The notes beneath the pieces were generated by a model. That model was not told the origin of the DNA. It did no database searches and was given only the letters and a program-made list of their open reading frames with translations. Made by a program: the position numbers and the translations under genes. 64,000 nt of DNA from the NCBI GenBank assembly GCA_013399305.1, contig VXAI01000028.1, positions 4,016,610 to 4,080,609 of the forward strand, given 5' to 3'. The stretch is from Rostratula benghalensis. Taxonomy: Eukaryota > Chordata > Aves > Charadriiformes > Rostratulidae. Each line of letters starts with the position of its first letter. Position 1 is the first letter of the stretch. Shown here in pieces: positions 38,035 to 50,548 of this stretch.

Positions 38035-40609
38035 TAAAAAGGTCCTGTTGGTGTAAAGCAGATGTACTACCACATGACTTCAGCTGCAGGCACAGCTAGG
38101 AATAAAACAGAGTGGGTCGTGTTAGGCGCAGGGTAAAAAAATAAATAAACCCACAAACCAAAACCACCAAAGAACTTCACGTACTTCCCAATATGCACTG
38201 CATCATATTGCTTATTCTAACGATATTTGAAAACAAAACAATGCAGCGATTTCAGCACAGGAAGCAAGACAGGGTTCACTGACAATTAGAGGAAATCATG
38301 TTCTTTTGCCTCTCTGTTCACAGTTGTATGACTCGGGAAACACCAATATGAGCCTCCAGGAATGGCAACCGTTCTTGAAGAAATACTGAAGATTCAGTTT
38401 AATAATTTTCCATTTAAACAAAAATGCTTTCATGTAATAAGATTACTCCATGTATTTTGATAACATGCTTCCCTTCACAGTTAGGTCTTCTGTCAACATC
38501 AATGAACCCAACTGCCAATTAAACAACCACGTCAGACATTAATTAGGCAGTAAGAATAAATATAGGAAAATTAATCAGCAGGAAGAAAGACAGACAACAC
38601 AGCTAGTGTTTTCAAAACAAAAGTAAGTGAGATTAATTTAGATTGAAAAGTAGTCAATATCCCCTTTAGATATTACACATGGAAATGTTAATATTTGGTG
38701 AATATGAACCCCAGTCCAGTGATATCAGACATCGCTTACCATAGGCAGACTTCACATGAGCAAGTGCTTACTGACATAAAAATACATGAGGAATAATTTG
38801 TCTGCAGTGACTAGATAAAACAGCAAAGGCAGCTAGATACTCTCTACAGTCAGCAAAGGTAAAATGGTGTGATTTCACTGTTCAGAGAAGAGCCCTTCCC
38901 TTCCCCTGTCAGTTTTGCTATACAGATCAGTCACAGGGAGCTCCCCAGTTGCTGACCACTACCAAGTTTTTGATTCCTAAGCAAGATAATGAAGGATCTT
39001 GCCAAACCACAGCCACCAGTCCCTCTAAAGCTTAGACTTTAGGTCTGCCACTGTCTGAGGCTGAGACACAGAACTGAAAATACATTAATATCACTTGCGC
39101 ATGATGCATTGTCAAAGGAGAGAAGACAGACACCCAGCTTCATCTTCTGTGGTGCTGCTCCACATTCCAGCATCAAGAACAGTGAGAACTTGCTGCATGT
39201 TTGCCAAACATGAGCAGCAGGGCTCTATGGTAACTCACTGAAATGGTTCTAGCTCTTCTGGAGAGACATTCAGCCCTGTGAAAAGGATGCACACCCTCCA
39301 CTAGGAAATTCACTTACTGATCACACCAGAATCAAATCTCTTCCTGCTCTCTCAGCACTTAGATTCAGCCACTAAATGAGAAATACAGATGAGACTCCAC
39401 TGCAAGCACTCCATATGCGCACACTATTCTTCTATTCCTTCATATAACACAATTTACTAGCAATGCTAGTTTTTTAGCTAAGATCAGTTTGTGGATGAAG
39501 AACAGCCAAAATATGAGAAACAGAGAAATAAAAAGACTTGACACTTGCTTTGTTAGGTCTGCATTTGATGTCAATGGAAATGTCAATCAGTGGAAAATCC
39601 AAGGGAGGTTTCATCCCATCTCAGCTGATGGTGTAGACTGCATCACATGTACTTTGCAATACATTTATACACATCACCTGGCACAGTACTACGACAGAAG
39701 TGCAATGTAGTAGAAATGAACTAATGGCTAACTAGCACAGGAACAACGCCAGCATCAATGGGGCAGTTGTTAACCAGCCAGGAGGCTGGTTAAACAGCAA
39801 TAATCCAATAATCTTACATTGCCATCTCACATCTGTGATAGTTTTGGCATGTGGGAAACGGGGAAAACAAACAAACAAAAAAGATAAATCAAGGGGAAAA
39901 GAGAATGCTCCACAGCCTGAGCAAAACAAAGTCATCATATCTGTTAAAATAAATTGTTACAATGAACTTTTTTTTTCCCACTCCTTCAAAAACCACAGGG
40001 TTTATTTTTTGCCTTTTAAGTTGCTTGTTTTCAGAAGAATGTATTTTATATTTTCAAAGTAACAGTCATCCCGTGCATGGGTATGGAAAAGGAAATTAAG
40101 ATATTATTAATGCTGCTCAATTCAGAATCTAGATACATATCTGGAAAAAAAATAGTACTTTGATTGAGAAAAGATTTATGAACAAGCAAATCAAGTGGCA
40201 TGAAAGTTGCCTAGAAATGTATGCTGCAGCATTTTATATTGCAGCATTCTGAGCTGCCTATGAGCTCTGCACATTTGGGTGATTTTCATTGAAATTCTGC
40301 ACACTACGTTGCAGGCAGGGAAGTCTGCCAACAATTTTATTTTTAAGATGCAGCAGCTACATGACCCATTTATGCCTTCAACGACTAGCAACTTCCCCCT
40401 CAAAAGAAAAAAAAAAAAGCCAACCAAAATCCAGTTCAGATTTCAGTACCATCCTGTGTTTTGCTTTCTATCCTTGCCATACAGATGATGTGGAAAAGCA
40501 ACAAGGATTGACATGGGTAGCTATTGATTGAGATCTGGCTGTTTTCCTTCTTCCTTCTTACATTTTGAATCTCCACATGCCCAGAAGAAAACATGAAAGA
40601 CTATGAGAG

Positions 40610-40639
40610 AATTTATTTGGCCAAATTGCCAAATAAATT
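40610..40639. repeat. Perfect 12-base inverted repeat with 6-base loop
   Basis: AATTTATTTGGC (40610-40621) and GCCAAATAAATT (40628-40639) are exact reverse complements around CAAATT. Arms ending in a gene-like AATAAA are visible on both strands. No associated transposon ends were recognised. Confidence 0.85.
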
Positions 40640-43600
40640 AGTACAATAGTGATATTTGCCATTCCCTCCAAAACAGCAGGGTCCTCTCCTGCCCCCGTAC
40701 CTCCCAGTTATTGCTTTGGCTGCATGTCAGCCAGCTGGTCCTCTGACTACAGAGGTGGCAGAGGTCTCAGGAGCCCATTATTTGTATAACAAAACACTAG
40801 AAGAGAACAGGCTGTTCCTCAGGTTTCCTATGGCTCATGCTTCCAGGAAGAATTGCACTTGCTGCCCACGGAAAAGAGGAATGATGGCTTGTCCAATTCC
40901 TCTAGCAGGGATGGACAGGGCAAATTGGGAAAGGGTGAGGGCTGGAGGTGGAAAAAAGAAATGGATTAACCCCTGCCCAGCAGCTACAGAGCTAATAGCC
41001 ATGACTGACTGTGCTATGAGAAAGTATTTCTCATTGCACACATCAGTGGAGAAAGCAAACTGGTCCCTTATGCATCTCTGGGACAAAATTAATCATGATT
41101 CCCCCCACACATTAGCTAATACACTAATCTAACACACGTTTTTAAAACCATTTTTAAAACTCCCTCCAACCTCCCTTTATTATGCAGTAGACAAAATATT
41201 TGGTTTATAGTTAGAGCTTTTAACCTGTTTGCAAGATGTCAGTTTCATATATTTAAGCTTCTCTTACTCAGTACACGTGGATTTGTATTTTAGGTTTTAT
41301 TAACCTAAAAACTGGGACTGTACGTACTTGTAACTGCAGAAAGAAGCCAAGCTCACAGATTTTCTTTTTGCAGGAAAGCAGGTATGCCTACTTCCACTGC
41401 TCCAAGACAGAAATATCAAGAGCTAATTTGTATATCCGCCAAGTTAAACCATTATATCCGATTATTTAACATTGCAGTAGATGAGTACTCCAGTCATTCT
41501 AGACAATAAGAGTAGACACTTGCACCATGATTTAGAAGGAATTAATCAGATACATAATAAAACTCCTGCTGCCAAAGGGTGGAACTGCTTGTGGCTGTTT
41601 ATGCATGCTCTAAAACTCTAGAGGACACACAAGATCAGTAAATGGGCATGAATGTGAGAGTATTTTAGCAGAAATTAATGTTACAGATCATCCCAGTGTT
41701 AGGGATTTGGGGCAGGTTTCCTGCTGTCTGATGCCTGCTCTCTGTTACACATACAATATCCTCACTATAATTCTATTAGCTGCACAAGCACATATGTAAA
41801 GGAAGAGCTAGTATCCAAGTACGTTCCAAAAGTCATATTTTTTTAGTAGGTTAATGAAAGAGCACTTACTTGATTTTCCACTGTACTTCTGTATAAATGA
41901 TTTGGACTCAAGTTGAGATAAGGAGTTCATGATGGCTGCTTCTCTTGACTAGAGCTCCAAGCAAAAAACATTTATATACGCACGTATACATGTACATATA
42001 TGAAGACATATTAAAACATAAAAATTTGGAAGCATTTGGCTGCTGTTGTGAGAACTGACAGGACAAGAAGAAAACAAGGTTAAAGGAAAGCAGTCCAACT
42101 GAAACAGAGGGAACCCTCCTAACTGAAAAGAATCTGAATTAATTCACTTGTTATTTCTTGCAAGTTGACTTGGATCTTTACCATTAGTTCCTATCATTTA
42201 AGCAACCAGGGTCATTTTTGGGTTGTTTTTATTCCCTCAGTACAGCTACTATGATTGTTTGATTCCAAAAGCGAATGTTCTTAGAGAATAGTAAAATATC
42301 CCATCCAAACTCACAAATTTCCCAATTTCTTGATACAGATCTCAGACACTCATTGTTCATCCTCTATCCTAACTCTAAGAGGCTTTCCAATGGTCCACAC
42401 TCTAGGGTCACAGTTGTAAAAAGTCATTTATCTGCCTCAAATGTTGCTATGCATAAAATGAAAACCGCCTGCATGATATTTCCCTTTTTACCAGTCTTTT
42501 TTAGCAACTTTCTACTGCATTTGCTACTACAATGGCTAAGAGGCAGCCTTCCCAGGAGCAACAATATACATGCACAATGGCTGTCTGTGAATCCAGATAG
42601 ACTGAACATCACTTGAAGCAGTTCCCTAAAAAGATCAAGAGACATAAAGAACAGAACATCAGGGCTTGGACTAATAATAGTCAATCCACTACTGGGATGA
42701 TGTGAAGCAGATCTTCAGAGAGCTCTAACAGTTTTTTTCAGGCTTTCTGTAGTGCTGAGTGTCTTTCACAAAGTCAGAGTAATACAAGGAGAAAAAGTAC
42801 AACACTGACTTTTGATTTAAGGTACATATGAGCTATCAAAGTCCAGAAATATAGACAAAACACCTTAGTCACTTTGGAGAAGAAAATGTAACATTTAAAA
42901 ATATATGTCTAAATTCACAGGATCAGAGACAAAGAGGAGTATTTTGGAAATTTTTACTTGAAAAAGCTTAGTTTAATCTGAATAGAAAGAAGCAGCAACA
43001 GAGGAAACCAGCTGTAAGAAATAAAGACTGAAAAACACTTGACAGCCATTTCTGCAACAAATCAATGGGACAGAAATCCTGGTAATTTATTCTGTGATTG
43101 CCTATGAGTTTTTGTGTTCCTGGGGATGTGAGCCAAGGAATTTTGGGGTCTTTGTGCATAGCATCCAGAACAAAGAATCTCCTTTGTAAGAGAGTGCTTG
43201 TTCCTTTTATTTGCTGTTTTGAGATGGAAGAACATAAAGAGAGCTAGTGACAAACTGTGGCACAAATTATTTTGTTAAACTGTCTCCAACAAAAGAAAAA
43301 AAACCCAAACAACCCAAACATTCTTGTTTTGGCTTGCTAAGTCTAGAAATCCCTGGGTCAAGCACAAAATCTCTGGAACAAGCACAGTGAGGAATCCTGT
43401 GAATGGTAAAACTAAGACAATTCTCTGTCCTGTGGTCTCTGACCATTCCTTCTATTCCTGTACAATTCTGTTCCCTACAAGTTACTCGTTTGACTTTAAA
43501 CAGAATTACAGCAAGATTTTCCCTTAACTTCAAATATGCCTATGAAATACCTTTTCTAAATAAGTAAATAAATCATTGGAATTGCTATATAATAACTTAA

Positions 43601-46600
43601 AGCAGCCACTTAATACTCACGCTTATTGAGTAACCTTTACTTTAATGAGCCCATTTCAAGTGTCTAAACATTCATTAGAGCACCAGTTCTTTTCCTCAAA
43701 AACTCTGCAGTAATCCTATTTTCATGACATTCTTGGGTGATCAAGTAATGTTTCATTGTATTTTAACCTAAAAAATGCTCTGAAAAGATTTCACAAAGCA
43801 ATAGTCTCAAATGAATTCAGTCAAGTTCCTGCAGTGAAGCTAGTTTAGTTAATGATTACTTTAATCTTATCCATATTTCCTTTCATGTTAAACATTTATT
43901 TGCTCTGTGCTACTAAAACAACAGCAAAAAGCACTTTGGTATTTTGTTTTACTACTTCTTTTCTTTCCTTATGCACAACTCCCATATTTTTATTACAAGA
44001 ACTCTTCAGTAACAAAAATGCATTTTATTCCCAAGAACGTTTTCTTTTAGCAAATAAATCATACACTATAGCATTGAATTCTGCCCTTAAGATTCCCACA
44101 TTCAATTAGCTAAGTTGGTGGAGTGAGATACCCAGGTAAAGTGCAAAGACACCTCTTTTCTTCTTTGTAAAGAATTTCTGCTTACACAATACAACAACGC
44201 AGGAACCATCCAAGCACTGGGTCAGCTACAGTGGTAAGACACCCTGGGACCACTGATGAAGAAGTGCATGCAGAAAAAAAACCATACAAGAAATTGGAGA
44301 GTAAGAGCACTTCTGTTTTCCAGAGGAAACTCAGTTGTCTGGCCTTGCTAGCTGTAAGAGAACTGACAAAAAGCAGCCGGGACAGCCTGTCAGCAAGCAA
44401 AGAGGCTGGGAGTGCATAGGAAGCCCGCTAACACTTACCAGCCAACACCTTCCCGTGTACAGTAAGCTCAGGACAAGTACTAGCCCGTGGAGTGCTCAGA
44501 GCTCACATCAAGTGATGAAAACATATCAGAACCGAGAGGACTGCCTAGATGTGAATTGACAAAAATACAATGACTAGCATAGCTCCAGGCCAGCCACAGA
44601 TCTGTGGTGCAGAAACACTCCTGCTGCTGAGTCACAGCAACTGGGAGTTGTGAGTAGGTGTGAAGCAGTTAGAAACCCACAAGCCTACCAACAGGATAAT
44701 GATTTTCAGAGCCATCTAGTGATTTTTGGTATAAAATAGTCTGTAAGTCCACAGTGCAAAAATCTGAATGCTGCCATTTCTTTTTAAGAAATAACGCTCG
44801 GCACTTTTTGGAGACCAGGTCCCTTTGGTTATTGAAGGTGACTAAGAAGTCACAGTCACTTTACCCGTGAAATACAAAAGGTTAAGATGAGATTTATTAA
44901 CAGGCCTTATAGCTCATGACTAGCTACTTCCTTTGTAATAAATAGGCAAATTTAAGTGTTGACCTACAAGCACCTATTGAAGGGAACCCAGACTTTTTGT
45001 AGTATGGAAAGAGCCATTTTAAAATGGAGAACAAATGATGGGTTATGTGAGAGGATTTGCCTGAGCCATGAGAATGCCATGTAGTGAGATCCTGCCTGCT
45101 GCACACCACATGGTACTGCTCGAAGACTATATGATTACCTTTCATGTGACAGATGCATTGAACCCCCTATGTAACTCAGTATTCTGGATGTCACGATGTT
45201 TCTGGCTGCTGGCTGTGCAATTCAAGTAAGTACCAACAGGGAGCCAGAAAAAAAAAGAAAAAAAATGTTTCTCAATTTCTCCAAGTACTCAAACAACTTC
45301 CCTGCCTTTTTGCTGCTGGAGATCACTCCTGTTAATCTTGTGGAGATTCCCCTACATCCTAGCAAAATTTGGACAGACCAAGAAGTGAATCTAGAAAATG
45401 TATTAGAAAAAACAATTATTAGATCAGAACATTTTCAGACATTGTCCTGGATGCATTTGCTTCTATAAGGAAAGTAAGTTTAAAATTTTATCTTAAAAAT
45501 AGAAATCCTGAGACACAGTCATGGCCAGATGAGGGGAAAACTGATGTGTTTGGTGGAAGTCACTTTATATATTGAATTTTAAAAAATGTTGAACCTATTA
45601 GATACTCATTTTTCAACCTAAAGCAATACACTATCTTGACTTTAAAAACAAAACAAAATCAAGCAAGCTGAAATTGCTGACTGACCCCACTCAGTCATTA
45701 TGGAAAGAACTGCTTGCATTCATCTTGGACACACTGGTAAAATGGAAAATTCAAACCATCCTGGATCTCTAGCTTTTCTGCTATTAAAGCCACAGAAGAA
45801 TGTTCGGGTTTTTTGATAGCTCTCAGAAGAACAGTAGCATCTGGATACACTGTGCATTACTTCATATATTGCTTTTACCCTGTGAAAAGGCTAAAAAAGA
45901 CTAGACATTTCCTAAATGCTTTCCAGCCATCAGGACTTGTTTCATACTACATTTGTTGAAACATATGGCAATAACAATAACCAGAGGTATTTATTAAAGA
46001 AAATGTTAATAAATATAGATGTAAATAAACAGCTTTCAATGTGAAAAAAAAAGCCTCCAACTTTAGCCCCTGTGTTTACCCAGGCTACCCCTTCCTTAGA
46101 GTACTGTATAGTGCACAGCTAATGGCCAAATGCAGATCATTACAGATCACCATTATTGTTAACTTAAAACTGACTTTACACGTTCCCCTATTGCTATCTG
46201 CTTTGGCCCCCCTTTCCAGACACAGACCTTGGCACAGCAGCCAAGGTTTGCAACACCAACTGGTTGACCCACACCTACTATAAAATGGACTGAACCATCT
46301 ACAAATTAGCTGTTGAAATCTTCAATTTATAGCACAGCACTGTTTTAGTTCAGTCATGACTGATTTGCAGCACATTGAACTGCTGCAGTTCAGCAATGAA
46401 AACAAAGGGGCTGGCCAGATCACTGGGGAATTTGACCTCTTTGGTATTGCTATTCCCACCCATCAGCCAGAACCAAAACATAAAAAGAATCCAAGTTCAA
46501 CAGCTTGTTCTTTAAAAGATTTGCCATGAGTCTTGCACATTTCACTTGCCAGTTTTGTGAACCAACATAAGCAGCACTGCAGTGTTTCACTGATTTATTT

Positions 46601-46850
46601 GGGATGGAGGACAAATATTGCTAAGGCCTGAGCTGCTTCTGAAATAGATATGTCCAATACCAAGAAAAACGTAAAATGTACATTTGCAATTCAACTTTAT
46701 AATCATTCTGAGTTTTACAAGAATTTTGTGCAAATTAAAGCAAAAGATTTGGAGTGTCTGCCTTACCACAGCAGCCTGACTGCAGTCCCATGGCAGTGTT
46801 GCAGGAAGCCAGGGTAATTGATGACTTAGTCTTATCATAGCAACCAATTC

Positions 46851-46867
46851 TTTTTTTTTTTTTTTTT
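46851..46867. repeat. Poly(T) run, 17 bases
   Basis: A homopolymer tract in the intergenic region, with no recognised element attached. Confidence 0.9.
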
Positions 46868-49800
46868 ATTTTGCTAAAAAGAGATTGGGTTTGGAAGGAT
46901 TGGACACCTGCCACTTTCTCTGTCCTTCCCTTCTTGCCCATCTGCAGCTGACAAAAGTGTTAAAGTATACAAATAGAGGGAAGAAAAGCAGCAAAAGCAG
47001 AGAAGCAGATCTTTTCTTCGATTTGCATAGTTACTCCAGACAAAAATTCAGCAAAAGCATGGAATTCCTCTCTCATGTTTGCTTCCCTATCCAACAATTT
47101 GCTATAAAGCTACTTCTAGAAAAACAGGGATTCTCATCCTTGATATCAAGGGCATCTCAAAGGTTTCAACTTTTAATGCAACATGAACTTCAGTATTAAC
47201 TTCATACACAAGTATAGGAGAACTGATACACATAAAGCTGCAAAATCCCAATGTCCAGATCAAATGAACACTCTGTAATTTATAAGCATGTGGATTTAAA
47301 GCAGATGATCTCAGGTGCTCTGTAGACAAGACACAAGTTCAGGATTCACAAGACCAAAAAAAAAGATAAAAATCAAGCACCATCTCTTTTCACCCAAAGT
47401 GTGACCTAGTGCATCTTAGATTGGGCCTCCTCTTCTAAACATCTATCTCGAAGCCCCATCTCTCTCCACTTGCTCTGTTGTAAGGATTATCTAACAAAGT
47501 AAACCTGACTCCGCCCTCTATTTTATGATCAGACACTTTTGGCTGAAGTACAACTTTTCTTGTTTGCTTTTAAAAATTAACACAGGAAATACACTTTCCA
47601 CCTCCCCCCCCCCCCAAAGACACAGCCCACTAGTTACAGCCCAGCCATGGACTGTAGGATGCTGCCACACAGCACGTGGATTTTAATCAGATTCTCACAT
47701 GAATGCCCTAATCAGAATATCAGGTACAACACAGCGATTCTCTCCTAACTTCCTTCATCCCCATTTAAAAAGACCCAAACATATAGGACTTATTTTACAG
47801 TATTTACTATCACAACAGGCAACAAATATAAAGTTAAGTCCCAGTGTATGCTACTAGATCTGTTAAATTCACATTGTGGTTTCTTACTTCTGTTCAGATA
47901 TCCTGAGTAATTTGAGGCCACTCCTGCCACGGTGGACAGTACCCCATCAGGAGTGGTTTGTGCAGCCCACGCTGTGCTTTGGAGGTGTATGCTTGAAGCT
48001 GTGTTTTGCTGTTTTACAGGCTTATAACAACTTAACACATTGGTTTATGCAGAGCAGTGTGAGCATTAAGGCATCAGGAACCTAAACCATTTAAAATACT
48101 TGCTATTACAGCATAGCTAGCCAGTCTGTTATACATTTACTATAAAGTAAGTTCCCTAGGCAACTTCACCTGTAAATCTTTTGTATTCAGCCCTACGATT
48201 GTTACACTCTGATTCTGTGAGCTGTAGAAGGGATGGTGCGCAGAAGAACAGAGACACCTAGAGAATTCAGGAATAAGACATGCATATCTTTTATATTTCT
48301 TTCCCTGCTGTCACATTTTAAGAGTTTGGATCTCAAGCTCAGCCTTCTTGTTCTGTCCCCAAAGCAGATAAAAATGACCTCCTGGATCTCATGATTTTTA
48401 TGACCAAAGCAGAGTCTGAAAATATCTCTAAAGCACGACCGAGAGTCCTAGAGACAGTCCATATAAATACTGTTATACCTTGTCCTGCCATTTCAGTATT
48501 TTCACCACGGCTTTTACTGGTGCTCAAGCAAAGCTCAGCCCTAAGATGTGCGCCTTTACATATCTGAAGTCTCAATTCAGCACATACTTGCTTTTGAACA
48601 AGATTTTATTGCTGCTCTGAATCTGGACATACCTAAAGAACCACGCATTTAGGCACAGCTGAGAAATAGTCCTACCAGCAGCTATTAAAACTGACAATCC
48701 AGATGCAGCCTGACCCAGAAAGTCCTTAAAGTGCTGATTACTAGAAGCTGAGAGCAGTCCAGAAGAGTTCTTGCTGTTCCTCCCTCAGCACTTAAATGAC
48801 ACTGTAGAGATTAAAGACAATTGTATCTCATCTGAGAGTGGGCTTATGCTACCTCATCATCAGTCATATCTTTTGAGAACAAGAACCATCTTTTTGATCT
48901 GTACCTTGTCCAAACAGCATTGAGGAACGCACTGAATTCTCAACTCAGTGGTGGAATGTCAGACTTTTCAACAGGCCCAGGACAAAGAAGAGTGTCCTTG
49001 ACATTCCTAAGATCTTGTCCAAATTTAGGACATTCCCGTTTTAAAAAGTTAAGCAACTTGCCCACAACAAAAATAAACATCACGTTCAGCTGGACTTTTA
49101 TTACTAGCCAGATCCCTGGGCAGGACCTAATCCTTTTTCCTAATGTTGAGAGTGTGTCTGTATAGGAATTTAGACCAATTCTTGATTAAACATTACTGAA
49201 TGTAAGGGAGAAGCACATTGGACATAATTTGCTGATGTTTACTAATTAAAGTTTAAGCGCTTATATACAATGCACTGATTTTCTCTTCAGGGTTTTTTTC
49301 CACTAAATGCACAGTAAAGACCATGACAGTGTACTTGCCAGACAAACTCTTCTATGCTTTTATTACCTGGAAATATCAAACTAATTCTTTATTTAGGGAG
49401 CCTTTCTACACAATTATGATAAAATTGAGTTTTTACTTTCCCCCCTGCACATCTTTTGGCCTCTGACTGCAAATCCACTCAGCCCCCTATGCATCTTGGC
49501 TGTTTCTAAAATTGTATCTATTACCCTTATGGAATTGATTTTGTGCCTTACAATTACTACTGGGTTTGCCACTCACTATATTCCTAGTCATCATTTAGTC
49601 TGGCAAATATTCTGTATCTGGAGCTATAAATATTACTACAGATAAGTAAGAAAGACTTGCAATTCTAGCTACAGCCAGCCAGTGATGAATTGAAGGCAAA
49701 ACTCATAGTAAGCCAGGCAGCCTTGGCACAAAGTCTCATGGCAGCACAAAGAAATACATGACTTCCAAAGCAGATTTGCACATTTATTATTTTGAATCTT

Positions 49801-50486
49801 TTAGTATCACCTACCTGGCACCTTGCAACAACTTTTGTGCATCACCAAATCATTGTGGCAAATAAACTCCAATTTCCCAATAACACTAGTAGTACTTCTA
49901 AGGTTGGTAGGCATATTCAAGTGAGATTAATATTAACCTGTTTAAAAGGTAACGATCTGCAACATCTTTCAGTATGCAAAGCTTCAAGCAAAATGACAGC
50001 AAAATGTAAATCCACCTCTGTTATCTCAGAGGTGGAACTATTCCTAGTTAAGCCTTGGGATTTGGTTTTAGTTTTTGTTGTTTTTTTCCAAAGATATCTA
50101 CAATTTCTCAACTTTTGTCTTCTGTAACAACACAGGCTCCTTAAGTTTAATGTTCTTAAAACAGAACAATGTAGGGCTATACTGTTCTTAAAAAAAAATA
50201 ATAAAATTGTTGTGAAACTTCCTCCCCCCTGTCTTCCCCCAGTGTAAAAACAACTCCCATCTTCCCTCCCTTAACTCAGCCACTAGATTCAGATGTAGTC
50301 CTGGGTGACTTTATGCCTAAAAGTGAGTGTTTTAAGCAACTAAGAGATACCTATCAAAGAGAAGAATCTTGCTTTCTACTATGGCAGCAACAGCAAAGTA
50401 GGATTTAGATCCCTATCAACTTAGAAACCAAACCTATCAACAGTAGTCACACACTGAAAACCACACTGTCAAGTAGAATAGAGTAT

Positions 50487-50548
50487 GGCTACTGGTTGGA
50501 CTCAATGATCCCAAGGGTCTCTTCCATCCTGAATGATTCTATGATTCT
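50487..50548 (+). mobile_element. CR1 3' terminus with octamer tail
   Basis: The stretch GGTTGGACTCAATGATCCCA (50494-50513) followed by AGGGTCTCTTCCATCC and the tail ATGATTCTATGATTCT is the diagnostic end of CR1 LINEs, whose 3' ends carry short octamer repeats. Only about 60 bases are recognisable, so this is a severely 5'-truncated insertion on the + strand. Confidence 0.85.

Larger units (their letters stand above)
30791..50486. other. Intergenic region between SNAP25 and MKKS
   Basis: About 19.7 kb with no gene I can support. It holds A runs (for example 37005-37027), a T run at 46851-46867, a C run near 47,606, (AAC/AACC)-rich stretches near 37,410-37,445 and 39,865, an imperfect tandem duplication at 32723-32768, a 12-base inverted repeat at 40610-40639 and a homeodomain-motif cluster at 37982-38034. 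Open frames of up to 158 codons (40656-41132) are about as long as chance predicts in this much AT-rich DNA and show no known domain. Confidence 0.7.

Noticed and set aside
40656..41132. 158-codon open frame on the + strand
   Set aside because: No recognised motif, low-complexity composition and no splice or gene context; probably chance.
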